A stretch of 64,000 bases of DNA from Ryuthela nishihirai (taxonomy: Eukaryota > Arthropoda > Arachnida > Araneae > Heptathelidae): contig JAWZYU010000025.1 in assembly GCA_038380435.1 (NCBI GenBank), forward strand, positions 30,480,707-30,544,706, written 5' to 3'. Position numbers and translations under genes: made by a program. How positions within the stretch are numbered: the first letter of the stretch is position 1; each line of letters begins with the position of its first letter. The notes beneath the pieces were generated by a model. It saw only the letters and a list, made by a program, of their open reading frames with translations. It was not told the origin of the DNA and searched no databases. Of the stretch, positions 1 through 11,900 are shown in pieces.

Positions 1-400
1 AATCTGCAGTTCCCAGGTTCGAATCCCAGCTGGGTCAGCGTTGATGCCCTGCTCACGTCAGAAAGGGGACATCGATGGGCTTGGAAAGACGTTGTGGTTT
101 GATGGAATGTTAAGCGGTTATCCCGTATGCGGAAGAGCATATCCTCTGAACGTTAAAGAACCCGCTGGATGGCCTTGGCAGGAGGCTACTATTTGTCTCC
201 CAGCAGCTGGCAAGTGGGTTCCCCTCCACCAACTTTCTCTGAGCCTTCGCAGTCCTTGTGACCTGGTTATTTAGCCCACTGTGTGTAAAAAAAGTCACCT
301 TCCCCCAACTTTCTTTGAGCCCTAGGGGTCATTGTGACAAGTCCATTTAACCCACTGTGTGCAAAAAAAGTGTCAATCAGAGAATAGCAACCCAGTCCTG
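1..400 (+). repeat. SINE-A copy, cut by the window edge, tail duplicated
   Basis: Starts inside the tRNA-like head (B box GGTTCGAATCC at 16-26) and runs through the SINE body. The last 80 bases, from CCCCCAACTTTCT to GTGTGCAAAAAAAGTG, occur twice in tandem (about 220-295 and 299-375). Confidence 0.85.
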
Positions 401-1582
401 ACAAAGAATACACTTCCTAGAAGAAAATCCTTTAATAATTTTATAAATGATTCCGTTTCATCATCTCACTAGCAAACAGGATGCGTGAATGAAAAGTGGA
501 AATTAAAAGTACCTTTGTATGGTATTTTTAATTCACAACGGTTGCGCCCACAAACGGTGGAAATTTAAACTACCTTTATATAACCCATAGAAAATTTCTA
601 AAATGGCTTTCGGTTAAAAAAATATTACTCATTGGTTTTCTAACTAAAATTTTCCTAAATGGTGGTTGTTTCTAATTTTGTTTTTAACGTTTTAGCGAAC
701 TGAAAGAGTGCAGAAATTCTACATTTTAGTGGAAAAAGCGTCTGATTTTCTTAGCTAAGGTCGAAACCATCATTGAGTGAATGGAAGCCGTTGGAAAAAC
801 CTTGCAGCAAAACTGGCTCCATCTGTCGGGTAATGTGGGAATTATATCACATTCTGTGCTATTATGCATATTCCACTGGTATTTTTGCAACACAACATTA
901 ACAGCTTCCAAAGATTGGCAAATTTTTAAATATCGTAAAAATCGATGATTTATTTGAAGATACACGATTGTATTTTATTAAAAGTATTCGAGTTCTTTCC
1001 CGTTCTGGGAATAGATAGCCGCTTTTGAAGCTTCCAGCTTCAAAAATAAGCTTTTTTTTTTGTGGGAAAAAAATTCCTTAGAGATTATAAATTGAAAATC
1101 TCACTCAAATCTCTCTCTAAATGTCGCTTTTCAGCCATATTATGTCAATGTTTAAATCATTATGAATTAATACCACCGGACAAGAAAGTTTAAAATGATA
1201 TTTTACACGGAATACAATTGCACAGTTCTATTAATCTATTTTTTGCACAGTTCTTTAAATCTATTTTTGTAGTGTCAGGCATATAACATGAGGCTAAATT
1301 AAAATTATACAAAGGCACCTGTTTTGAATTTCAATACAGTTAGACAAGTTCGGGGATAGGAGGATACAGATCCCCACTGTGGGAAACAATAGCATTCAAG
1401 CCATAGAAATTTACTTCCGAAATTAATTAAAACCTTAAAAAAATAAGAAGTATTATATCGAAACTGTTTACTAAAATAAGTATGTGTTTAGATGTTCGTC
1501 TAATGATTCTTAAAATTTTCGGGAATTTTATAGATTATTTTACCTCTAATCGGCACTTTTTTCGTCAGATCACAAGTTATTT
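400..1582. other. Unique AT-rich intron sequence, nothing recognised
   Basis: No conserved frame, no tRNA-like box and no clear repeat. The short frame at 726-965 on the minus strand shows no GPR155 similarity and no splice context that would extend exon 11. Confidence 0.5.
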
Positions 1583-1640
1583 GGTCATGGGCAGGTCACA
1601 AGGACCCCGAGGGTTCAGAGAAGGTTACGGGGAGCTTTAC
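1583..1640 (-). repeat. SINE-A fragment (3' body)
   Basis: About 55 bases matching the reverse complement of the SINE-A body (GGTCACAAGGACCCCGAGGG). It ends where the decayed LINE begins. Confidence 0.65.
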
Positions 1641-3160
1641 TAATAAAAATATATTTAGATGAAGGTGTTTTTCCAGATGTTCTAAAGGCAGCAGTAGTCA
1701 TTCCAATATTTAAGAGAGGTAACTATAATATTTTAGAGAATTATCGTCCACTTTATATTTTAACGGTGTTTTCTAAGTTAATGGAAAAAAAGTTAAATCA
1801 AAATTGAATTCCTTTGGGAACGTGCAGCTTTTTTCTCTGAAAACCAGTTTGGTTTCTGGAAAGGAAAAGGTGCCGAAGACGCAATTTTAAATTAACTGCA
1901 GAAATTTATAGTAATTTTAATTAAAATTTTTATGCAGTAGTCCTATTTCTGGATCTAAAAAAATCATTTGACTCTGTTCCACACGATATACTAATAAGAA
2001 AATATTTAATTCAGGAATTAAGGGAAACTTATTTTCTTGGATTAAAAGTTATTTATCCGATAGAAAACAAATAGTAAAGATAAAGGACACCTTCAGTAAT
2101 GAATTACCTATTGAAATTGGGGTTCCACAAGATTTATTATTAGGCCAACTGTTTTTTCTAGTATTTATTAACGACATATGAAACTTTGATTTTAAAGGGA
2201 AAATAATTACATTTGCAGATGACATGGCACTAACTTATTCAGGAAGTGAAAATGAAATTATGCATAAAAATAAATTCTGACTTACTAAATTTGATACATT
2301 GGATTAACAGAAATAAAATGTTCCTGAACTTTCCAGGACGAAATATGTAAATTTTAGATTATGGATAAATAAAGAAGACTTTTTTCGAAACAAAATTATA
2401 TATCACAAGTTGAATTGTAATAAAAGAAGTTTGTCATTGTGACAAAATTGGAGGAGTGGATACTATAAATTATCTGGGAGTAATCATAAACAGTCCATTA
2501 TCTCGTAAACCATAAGCAGCTGATATTTTGAAAAAAATTACATTCGGTTATTCAAAATATTTATTTTATGAGGAATTTTGTTGACATTTCTACCTGGTCA
2601 ATAATTTAAATTGCATGGTTGACGTCTTACCTCTCATATGGTATTCAATCATGGGGAGGAATGTTTTCGTCTACTGTTAAACCATTAGAGTACGCCCAAA
2701 ACCATGTACTTCGGTGCATGTGTAAATTAAGGAAATGTGAGCAACTAACAAAAATATATTATAATTTAAAAAATTTTGAAAATAAGAAAACTATGCATTT
2801 TTACTGCGCTAAAACATCTGAAGAACAACTGGAATCCACAATTAGTTAGAATATTTGCGAGATACACTCGACAATCTAAAAAATTATTTCTAAAAAACAT
2901 TACTGTCAGTAAATATCTAATTACCAAACACTATGTTTTTTTGGCTCCTAAAATTTTTAATGCTTTACCAAATGAAATTAATGAAATAATTAAAGTTAAA
3001 ACATATATTAAGAAAGTTGAAAATTGGATATTAAATACTGAGAATATTAATGTATTGTTCTAATCCAGCAACCGTGAGTTAATTGAAACCATGTGAGTTA
3101 CTTTCATGTTCCAATTTTGTTAATAATAAATAAATAAAAAATATATAAATAAAATATATG
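1634..3160 (+). mobile_element. Decayed non-LTR retrotransposon (reverse transcriptase, 3' part)
   Basis: Pieces of a reverse transcriptase are readable in shifting frames: VFPDVLKAAVVIPIFKRGNY, ENYRPLYILTVFSKLMEK, ENQFGF, VLFLDLKKSFDSVPHDIL (motif A region), GVPQ-like, LVFINDI and ITFADDMALTY (motif C). The C-terminal stretch YLSYGIQSWGGMFSSTVKPL at 2619-2849 and a following frame to 3063 close the protein. It ends in an A/T-rich TAAA tail near 3122-3160. The style is that of Jockey- or I-group LINEs. Several stops and frameshifts make it inactive. Confidence 0.8.
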
Positions 3161-3990
3161 TGATGTAACACTTACGTGTCATGACCCGCCGTGGCAATGC
3201 TAAGTGCCGCCATCTATTGTCACTTTCGTGAAACATTTCCTTGATTTTTATAATACGTTTCGAAGACCACAGTTCTATAATAGTGTGCTTATAAAAATGT
3301 GATTATTACATGAAAGAAAATGCAAGTTAATTTCTTTGTCATCCCCAGAAATAAAAATATCACCTTCTTTCCACTCCTCTTCATCTTTGCGATTAAAAAA
3401 AGTAGTACTTTTACATACATGTATTTTTTTATATGCCTATATGTTGTTTTATGACAAATTTCAACTATAACACGGAATTATATAAATTTTTGCATAATGA
3501 TCACGTATGGGATTCTGAAATAGCTTTCTAGCCAAAATTTTCTTTTTCACTTCAATGTATACGCAGTCTCGCTTTCTTCAATAAAATTCGTGTAATGTGA
3601 ACTCTTATTAGTCGGATGGGTAAATTCTCATAAGTAATAATAATGTAGATAGTGGGGTGAGACTTTCCAATATCCTTACCTGATTAATGTTTTTTATTTT
3701 TTCATTACGGAATACCTTAGGTTAGTGCTTTATCTATCTATATTATATGTAACTCATATTTTGCAGGGAAAAAAAAACAATAATAAAGGTACAAACAAAA
3801 AAACGGCTAAATGAAGTTTTAATGGATGGTACGTATTGGATTGTTATTGAATAATGAAGTTTGAAAATGAGAAAATTATTGTAGTAAAAATTGTTGTCGA
3901 GTAATGAAGATGACTAATTGTGTGTTTGCAAGTTTCTACCGTACACGTGACAATATATATTCTTTAACCAATCCCGATTAATTTCTATAT
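3161..3990. other. Intron sequence without recognised features
   Basis: AT-rich, with short homopolymers only. I checked the minus strand for missing GPR155 helices and saw none. Confidence 0.45.
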
Positions 3991-3998
3991 GCGGAAGT

Positions 3999-5120
3999 AT
4001 AGCACTGAGGGAAGGTGGGAGCAGGAAGTGTAACATTGAGGGAAGGTTGGAAGGTGGGAGCAGGAAGTGTAGCACTGAGGGAAGGTTGGAAGGTGGGAGC
4101 AGGAAGTGTAGCACTGAAGGAAGGTTGGAAGGTGGGAGCAGGAAGTGTAGCACTGAGGGAAGGTTGGAAGGTGGGAGCAGGAAGTGTAGCACTGAGGGAA
4201 TTTTGGAAGGTGGGAGCAGGAAGTGTAGCACTGAGGGAATTTTGGAAGGTGGGAGCAGGAAGTGTAGCATTGAGGGAAGGTTGGAAGGTGCGAGCAGGAA
4301 GTGTAGCACTGAGGGAAGGTGGGAGCAGGAAGTATAGCACTGAGGGAAGGTTGGGAGGTGGGAGCAGGAAGTGTAGCACTGAGAGAAGGTGGGAGCAGGA
4401 AGTGTAGCACTGAGAGAAGGTGGGAGCAGGAAGTGTAGCACTGAGGGAAGGTTGGAAGGTGGGAGCAGGAAGTGTAGCACTGAGGGAAGGTTGGAAGGTG
4501 CGAGCAGTAAGTGTAGCACTGAGGGAAGGTGGGAGCAGGAAGTATAGCACTGAGGGAAGGTGGGAGCAGGAAGTATAGCACTGAGGGAAAGTGGGAGCAG
4601 GAAGTATAGCACTGAGGGAAGGTGGGAGCAGGAAGTATAGCACTGAGGAAAGGTGGGAGCAGGAAGTATAGCACTGAGAGAAGGTTGGAGCAGGAAGTAT
4701 AGCACTGAGGGAAGGTTGGAGCAGGAAGTGTAGCACTGAGGGAAGGTGGGAGCAGGAAGTATAGCACTGAGGGAAGTTGGGAGCAGGAAGTATAGCAATG
4801 AGGGAAGTTGGGAGCAGGAAATGTAGCACTGAGGGAAGGTGGGAGCAGGAAGTATAGCACTGAGGGAAGGTTGGAGCAGGAAGTGTAGCACTGAGGGAAG
4901 GTGGGAGCAGGAAGTATAGCACTGAGGGAAGGTTGGAGCAGGAAGTGTAGTACTGAGGGAAGGTTGGAGCAGGAAGTGTAGCACTGAGGGACGGTTGGAA
5001 CAAGAAGTATAGCATTGAGGGAAGGTGGGAGCAGGAAGTATGGCTCTGAGGGAATTTAGGAGCAGGAAGTGTAGCACTGAGGGAAGGTGGGAGCAGGAAG
5101 TGTAGCACTGAGGGAAGGTG
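3999..5120. repeat. Minisatellite block 1 of family GSA (30- and 39-bp units)
   Basis: Tandem units built on GAAGGTGGGAGCAGGAAG plus TATAGCACTGAGG. Two forms alternate: a 30-bp unit, and a 39-bp unit with an extra GTTGGAAGG. About 33 units. The unit length is a multiple of three, so long Pro/Ser/Leu frames (up to 387 codons, minus strand) run through it; I do not treat these as genes. On the gene strand each unit reads as a pyrimidine tract ending CCCTCAG. Confidence 0.95.
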
Positions 5121-5281
5121 GTACATTGTCATCGGTCAGCGACAATTGAAATGTTATTTGCTGTTTACAAATATATTACGTGTCAGTGAGATCTTTAATT
5201 AACCTCCAGTGGCATATTTTTCGCAAAGGGCTTATTTTTCGAAGTTAGAAGATCTTTTAACATATCTTTCTATTTAATATA

Positions 5282-5490
5282 AAAAAAATAAATACCCCCT
5301 CAAGAGCTGCTTGCCACAGAGGTCTGACAGGAGCCTGTCAGTTTATATGCCAAAGTAAAAGATCAGAGAGGACGGCAGGACCTCAGCAGAAGACACAACA
5401 CATCCATTCCTTTATCCGGGGCTAGAACCCCGGATAAAAATCTACCCTTAGATCAGTAGCCAAGCATGCTAACCACTCGGCTATTTACAT
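5282..5490 (-). repeat. SINE-B copy
   Basis: tRNA-like head at the right end (reverse complement GGTTCTAGCCCCGG for the B box, GCCGAGTGGTTAGC for the A box). The body carries CAAGAGCTGCTTGCCACAG and a TATTTATTTT tail at the left. Confidence 0.85.
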
Positions 5491-5693
5491 AGCATGAACT
5501 AACAATTTTTTTTTTTTTTTTGATATTTCGAGTCACATGAAAAATATGCATAATAATAATAAAAATTAAAATTCTCCTAAAAAACGTGTAATCCGTATGA
5601 TCGAATTCCGATTAACCTAAAGTTCCGTGTAATCGAGGTCCGGATAATCAAAGGTGCTTATCGTAAAATACGTGAATGGAAAAGTACAGATAC

Positions 5694-5925
5694 CTGATAT
5701 CGCATTAATCAATGCATTGGTCTTCAAAAGACCAGGAGATGAGAAAGAAGTGTCAGATGCTCCGGAGTCGTCCTCCTCGGTAAGAAACTCCTCTTCCTCT
5801 GAGGTTACTTTTTGAATTTCAGCAGAAGCCCTGCTTGCGAAAGGGCATTTCTCTCTGTGATAAACGATCAGGGAACTTGTTATGCCGATGATGCAGAAGG
5901 CTTCAATGACCACTGAAACGACGGT
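5694..5925 (-). CDS. GPR155: GPR155 coding exon 11 (helix and acidic loop)
   Basis: 232 nt from acceptor CTGCTGCTTTCAG to CAG|GTATCTG. It encodes a helix (TVVSVVIEAFCIIGITSSLI), then VYHREKCPFASRASAEIQ and an acidic, Ser-rich loop (SEEEEFLTEEDDSGASDTS), and ends LLKTNALINAIS. It corresponds to human FCSILIAGISLMCMN and the long variable loop after it. The downstream helices and DEP domain are not found between 5694 and 1, so the next intron probably runs past the edge. Confidence 0.9.
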
Positions 5926-8900
5926 CTGAAAGCAGCAGAAAATTTAAAACTAATTTTCCATTTAAGATAAGAAATCCTAGAAGAAATGAATTATTCTGCA
6001 TGGAAATTTGCATTTAATTCGAACTTGAAATAGAACTGTGAGTGGAGCTTAAATACTGTAACAAAATTGGTGAGCTTTGAGTGTGAGCAGACGCTAAGTT
6101 TCGAGAGTCAGTTAGAGCAGAATCTTATCATTGAGGGAGAGAGAGAGCAGGACATATCATTGAGAGAAAATGGGAGCAGGGGTCACAATATTAAGAGAGT
6201 GGGAGCAGGGGGGATTAGCATTGAGGGAGAGTGAGGCAAATGGTGTATTGAGAGAGAGGACGTATCTTTGAGAGTGAATGAGAGAGATTGGGAGAAAGGG
6301 CATACCATTGAGGGAGAGCGGGAACAGGGAGTGAATCATTTAGAGAGGGAGAAGAAAGATGAGAGAGGAAGAGAGCAGGGGCAGGATGCATTTCACTGAG
6401 AGCAGTGAGAGAGAGTGAAACGAGAAGCATAACACTGAGGTAGAGTGGGATCAGGGGGCTTAGCATTGAGGGAGAGTAGAGCAGGCGGTGTGTCATTGAG
6501 AGAATGAGAGAGCAGGACGTATTGCTGAGGGAGAGTGGTAGTAGAAGGCTTAGCGCAGAGGGAAGGTGGGAGTATAGCACAGAGGGAAGGTGGGAGTATA
6601 GCACTGAGGGAAGGTGGGAGTATAGCACTGAGGGAAGGTGGGAGTGTAGCACTGAGGGAAGGTGGGAGTATAGCACTGAGGGAAGGTGGGAGTTTAGACC
6701 GAGGAAAGGTGGGAGTATAGCACTGAGGGAAGGTGGGAGTATAGACCAGAGGGAAAGTGGGAGTATAGCACAGAGGGAAGGTGGGAGTATAGCACAGAGG
6801 GAAGGTGGGAGTATAGCACTGAGGGAAGGTGGGAGTATAGCACTGAGGGGAGGTGGGAGTTTAGACCGAGGAAAGGTGGGAGTGTAGCACTGAGGGAAGG
6901 TGGGAGTATAGCACTGAGGGAAGGTGGGAGTTTAGACCGAGGAAAGGTGGGAGTATAGCACAGAGGGAAGGTGGGAGTATAGCACAGAGGGAAGGTGGGA
7001 GTATAGCACAGAGGGAAGGTGGGAGTATAGCACAGAGGGAAGGTGGGAGTATAGCACAGAGGGAAGGTGGGAGTATAGCACTGAGGGAAGGTGGGAGTAT
7101 AGCACTGAGGGGAGGTGGGAGTTTAGACCGAGGAAAGGTGGGAGTATAGCACTGAGGGAAGGTGGGAGTATAGCACTGAGGGAAGGTGGGAGTATAGCAC
7201 TGAGGTAAGGTGGGAGCAAGAAGTATAACCAGTGGTGAAAGTAGATTTTACTTCTTATCGATACGCTTCAAAGCACAGTCATGTGTGGAAAATCACACAC
7301 AGGCGATTACTCCAGTGAAGTTGTCTTACAGGGGTTATTAAATTGAAGTGTGTGGCGACGAAAGTACAATGCTGTTAGATTTACTCATTTTCCATGTGTT
7401 TTCCGCAAATAGTGAATGATTTAGGGATTTTCAATGTTAAATAAATATTAATATATTTAAATACTTGCTGATTCCGTTGTATTCTTGGATTTCAATCTTA
7501 TTGGAAAAAACAATAATATGATTTAGATGTTTTTAAAATTATTTTCGTACTTAAAGAATTTTTTTTTAGAAAAGAAAATTAACGTTTCACTCTTATTGTA
7601 ATTTTGAATATTCAACTTGCATATTTTAAACTCAGAAGCCAAACATAGCATTTTTTCAGAATAACATTTATCAGAGATTTGGAATAGCCTTTAAAATTTA
7701 TAAAGCTTAATCATTGATTACATGACATACGGAAATTTCGTCTCTGACTTATCCCTGATAATAGACGAGAAATTGTAAAGTTTCCGCGTCCAAAATGAAG
7801 TAGGAAAAGAGTGACTTTTGTCAAAAAAATTTACGAAATGAATTTGTTGAGCTCTCTTGTCTGCCAAGCAAAACTATCTAGCTTTCCACTTTTGTCACGA
7901 GTACTATAGGTTGACCTTTCCTGCAGTGGAAAAAATAATCATTTCACTTTTACACGTGATATATGTATTTGTTGGCACGCTTAACTTTACATATGATTTG
8001 ACCACAATATAGACCTTGTCTTCACCTTAATGAGAAATGTTTAGCGATTCAGCAACGCTAATACCACAGAGTGAAAATGGCAACTATTAGGTCTGCCGCC
8101 ACAGCCAGATATGCAGAAGACCATTGCATCTCAAACTCTCCTCATCTCTCATGCTTGCTTCCTTTCGCCCTTAAGAGGTTGCCGCTAAATGTAAACTGCA
8201 ACGCCACTCTTCTAGTGGATGGGGCGGGGGTGGCTCAGTCGGTAGCGCGCCAGGCTCGTAATCTGTAGTTCCCAGGTTCGAGTCCCAGCTGGGTCAGCGT
8301 TGAGATTTATCTCCGCAAAATTTCCCCACCCTGCCCACGGTCAGTAGGGGACACCGATGGGCTTGTGAAAGGCCGCCGTCCGTCGGATGGGACGTTAAGC
8401 CGTGGCCCCGTGTGCTGGAGAACCATACCCTGTGCACGTTAAAGAACACGCTGGATGGCCTTGACGGGAGGCTACCATCTGTATCCCAACAAGCTGTTCC
8501 AGTGGGTCCCCTCTCCCAACCTTCTCTGAGCCTTCGGGGTCCTTGTGACCTGGCCATTTAGTCCATGGTGTGCAAAAAAAGTGCCGCTCAGAGGTAAAAC
8601 AACCCAACCCAACTTCTAGTGGACCTGGCAGAATTCTTTCTGTTCTCTCCTAACCTTAATCCACCCTGATAAACGGTTCCAAGAAGAGTAACCTCGCTTT
8701 TCTTTAATGCAAAACTGTTGGGCTTTTTCTTTCAGTTCCATTGCATTGTTCGTTAAAGCAGAACCTAAATCATGCTATAGCATTATTTTTATATCAAATT
8801 TATTGTGTGGTGTAATTAAAAAATTGATAATAATTTACCAATGTTTCTAAGGAAAAAAGAGGTTTTCAAAAATTGATAATCATAATTTCTTTTTATTATA

Positions 8901-11900
8901 ACGATTCTGTTATTTGGGAATCTGAAACGGCTCGACGTATCTAATAGGTATAATAAAAAAATAAATACCCCCTCAAGCAGCTGCTTGCACACAGAGGTCT
9001 GACAGGACCTCTGTGGACCTGACAGTAGGTCTGTGAGGATGGCAGTACCTCAGCAGAAAAACAACAAACATCCATGCCTTACCCGGGGTTCGAACCCAGG
9101 TCCTGTAGATCAGTAACCAAGCACGCTAACCACTAAGCCACGGGATGGCTTAGTACGCATACAAATGCTGTAACTTCTGATACTGAAGGTTAAATTCCAA
9201 GGGATGCAAATGATGAATAAAAAGCATTAGAGAATTAAATTCTTAGTTGATAATTTTTAACACCTCTCAAACAGCTGTTTATCACTGGTCTGATAAGAGC
9301 CTGTCGATTTAAGCCGTCAGATGACCTATTATGAAGACGTGATCTCAGCAGGAAGAAAATAGCCATACCTATAAGGTTTCGAATCCAGGTCCCATAAATT
9401 TGAAGCGAAGAGTGTACACCACTTGATCAAAAGGACGATGTCAAGCTCAGTAAATTTAACAAATGGCAGTTATCAACGACGCAGTTTGTGTTAATAATTT
9501 TGAATCTTCTGTGGGCCTTATTCTTGAACTAACTTGATTCTTTGAACTATTTTGTTCATCATTAGCTATCTATTATTTTAAACATCTTTTTTTATAGACA
9601 ACAATGTTGACATGCTGCGAGTCAATACTAACAAATATGCTGAATTCAGTGAAAAAAAGTCGAAACTGGTAGTTCAATATAAAATACTGATGAAATATGA
9701 AGAGGATTCATCATTGCAATTGCCTTGAATATGGGTCTTTTTTTGGATGTCCAAAATCTCAGATTACAGATACGTATTACGAGTCAAGAGATTTTTCAAA
9801 AGCATTCATTATTAATATTTAACATTAAACGAACAAACAAAAAATATGGAATATTGTTACTTACAAAGAGAAAATTTACAGCAATCTGAAGTTTTCTCTT
9901 CAAATTCTATAAACAAATTAACTACACTGAAATAAAAATCGCAAAATTGTTTTCCCCAGTACTATAATGGCGACAAGACTCAGGTGGAAAATGCTTTTTG
10001 AAGGGCCTAAAGCTAATCTTATGAGGAGCGACGAGGAAGAAAGAAAAATTCGATAGAGGTATAGTACAGTCGCTCAAAAAAGTATCCGAACACTATGGTT
10101 GATCACAGAATTCAGAAAAAATATCTGGCAACGATTTTTTTAGAAATTAGTGATCTGGCAACTTCGTTCACGTGACACGAAGTTGCCAGATCACTAATTT
10201 CTAAAAAAATCGTTGCCAGATATTTTTTCTGAATTCTGTGATCAACCATAGTGTTCGGATACTTTTTTGAGCGACTGTACCTTTTATTTAATATTCAAAT
10301 AAACTTATGTAGAGTAGATATAATATTTACTTTCTTTTGTTAAGGTTTGTAATTATATTCAAATTAAAAAATTTAAATTAATATACGCCATAATTCTTTT
10401 TTTTTTTAATCATCCAAATAATTTCAATCGTAGAGTTTAGGAGTGTGCGTATTCTCTTACTGTGTATGTATGTGTGTATACTCTGAATACATGTTTGTTT
10501 AGAACTCGCAGATGTTTAGGAGATGACAAAACAGACCACCAGTTTTTGAAATGGCTAAGAAGGACAACTTAATATTTAAAATTCATAGCAAATATTTCCT
10601 GTTTTAAAATTAAGGGAGGTGTGCTAAGCGAAAATTATGTTTAAATAAATGATGTGCCAACCTTTGAGAGACAATAAAATTAAAAGAACATGTATTATTT
10701 TTCTATTATGGTTACTACAGTAGTGTAATGTAAACTGATTGATTAATAAAACTAATTTTTAAAAAACTGTTTTTCCATGATTTTACATTAACCCCCCCCC
10801 CCCTCCTTCAAACTCATTACTTAAATTTGGGGAAGCATGTGCCCCATCGTCCCCATTAAGCTGCCTTCCTTTATTCCCAGGAAAGTTTAGAATTTTCCAT
10901 TCAGCAGGAAATAAAAAATATATATTTTGAAAACGAAAATTTTAAAACCACAAGTACACGCTGCTTTACAATGGATTTCAATCGTCAAGTGAGTTGATAT
11001 CCTTTCTTTGATTTACCACCCCGTTTTCCCAGTTCTGCCTCCAGTAGTGATTAAGACCGAACCCAGACAGCTACGGCGGATGGGAACGTGCATTGTCCTG
11101 AACTCTTAATACGACTCCCCGAATCACGGCTTTTGTAAGAGTCGCCTTTGTCTAGTTCTGCATTCTAAACCCAATATCCTTGCCAATCGTTCAAAGAGCA
11201 AAAGCACTACTTCCAATTTCTAGCACTCCCTGTCGGCAGAAATGGAATCTCAAGCATACGGTTTCTAAACAGCTTGATACCTAAAGGGTTAAACTGTAGT
11301 AATGTAATTAAAGTCCGACGAGTTTTTCTTAAAAGGAATCGTTCGCCTTAAAAAAAAAATCAAATTCTCGTTTGAAAATGCATTAAGGTGAAAAAGAAAT
11401 CGTTAACGGAGCCACTACTGAAAGAAGTTTTGCCGGTACGGCGTACCGGCCTTCTTCCCTCAGTCACTGTCCTTTCAGGACAGCTGCTTATGAGGTATAG
11501 CACTGAGGGAAGGTGAGAGCATGTGTATGAGCAGGTGGGAGCAGGAAGTATAGCACTGACGGAAGGTGGGAGCAGGAAGTATAGCACTGAGGGAAGGTGG
11601 GAGCAGGAAGTATAGCACTGAGGGAAGGTGGAAACAGGAAGTTTAGCACTGAGGGAAGGTGGAAACAGGAAGTTTAGCACTGAGGGAAGGTGGAAACAGG
11701 AAGTTTAGCACTGAGGGAAGGTGGGAGCAGGAAGTATAGCACTGAGGGAAGGTGGGAGCAGGAAGTAAATCACTTAGGGAAGGTGGGAGCAGGAAGTATA
11801 GCACTGAGGGAAGGTGGGAGCAGGAAGTAAATCACTGAGGGAAGGTGGGAGCAGGAAGTCTAGTACTGAGGGAAGGTGGGAGCAGGAAGTATAGCACTGA

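Noticed and set aside
1634..3160. Integrated virus or LTR element as the source of the reverse-transcriptase traces
   Set aside because: No LTRs, protease or integrase. The motif style and A/T-rich 3' tail are those of a non-LTR retrotransposon.
3914..5132. Overlapping minus-strand open frames of 387, 384 and 291 codons rich in Pro, Ser, Leu and Cys
   Set aside because: All three frames are open at once because the minisatellite unit is a multiple of three and lacks stops. No start context, no domain, and no splice link to GPR155.
1..5690. Further GPR155 exons (remaining helices and DEP domain)
   Set aside because: I looked on the minus strand for splice-bounded segments with helix or DEP motifs and found none that fit phase 1 after exon 11. 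They probably lie outside the window.
6215..7219. Repetitive open frames on both strands over minisatellite block 2
   Set aside because: They are frame shadows of a 24-bp repeat (eight codons).
8225..8300. tRNA genes at the heads of SINE-A and SINE-B copies
   Set aside because: A and B boxes are present, but acceptor stems do not close and the sequence runs on into SINE bodies. They are pol III promoters of SINEs.
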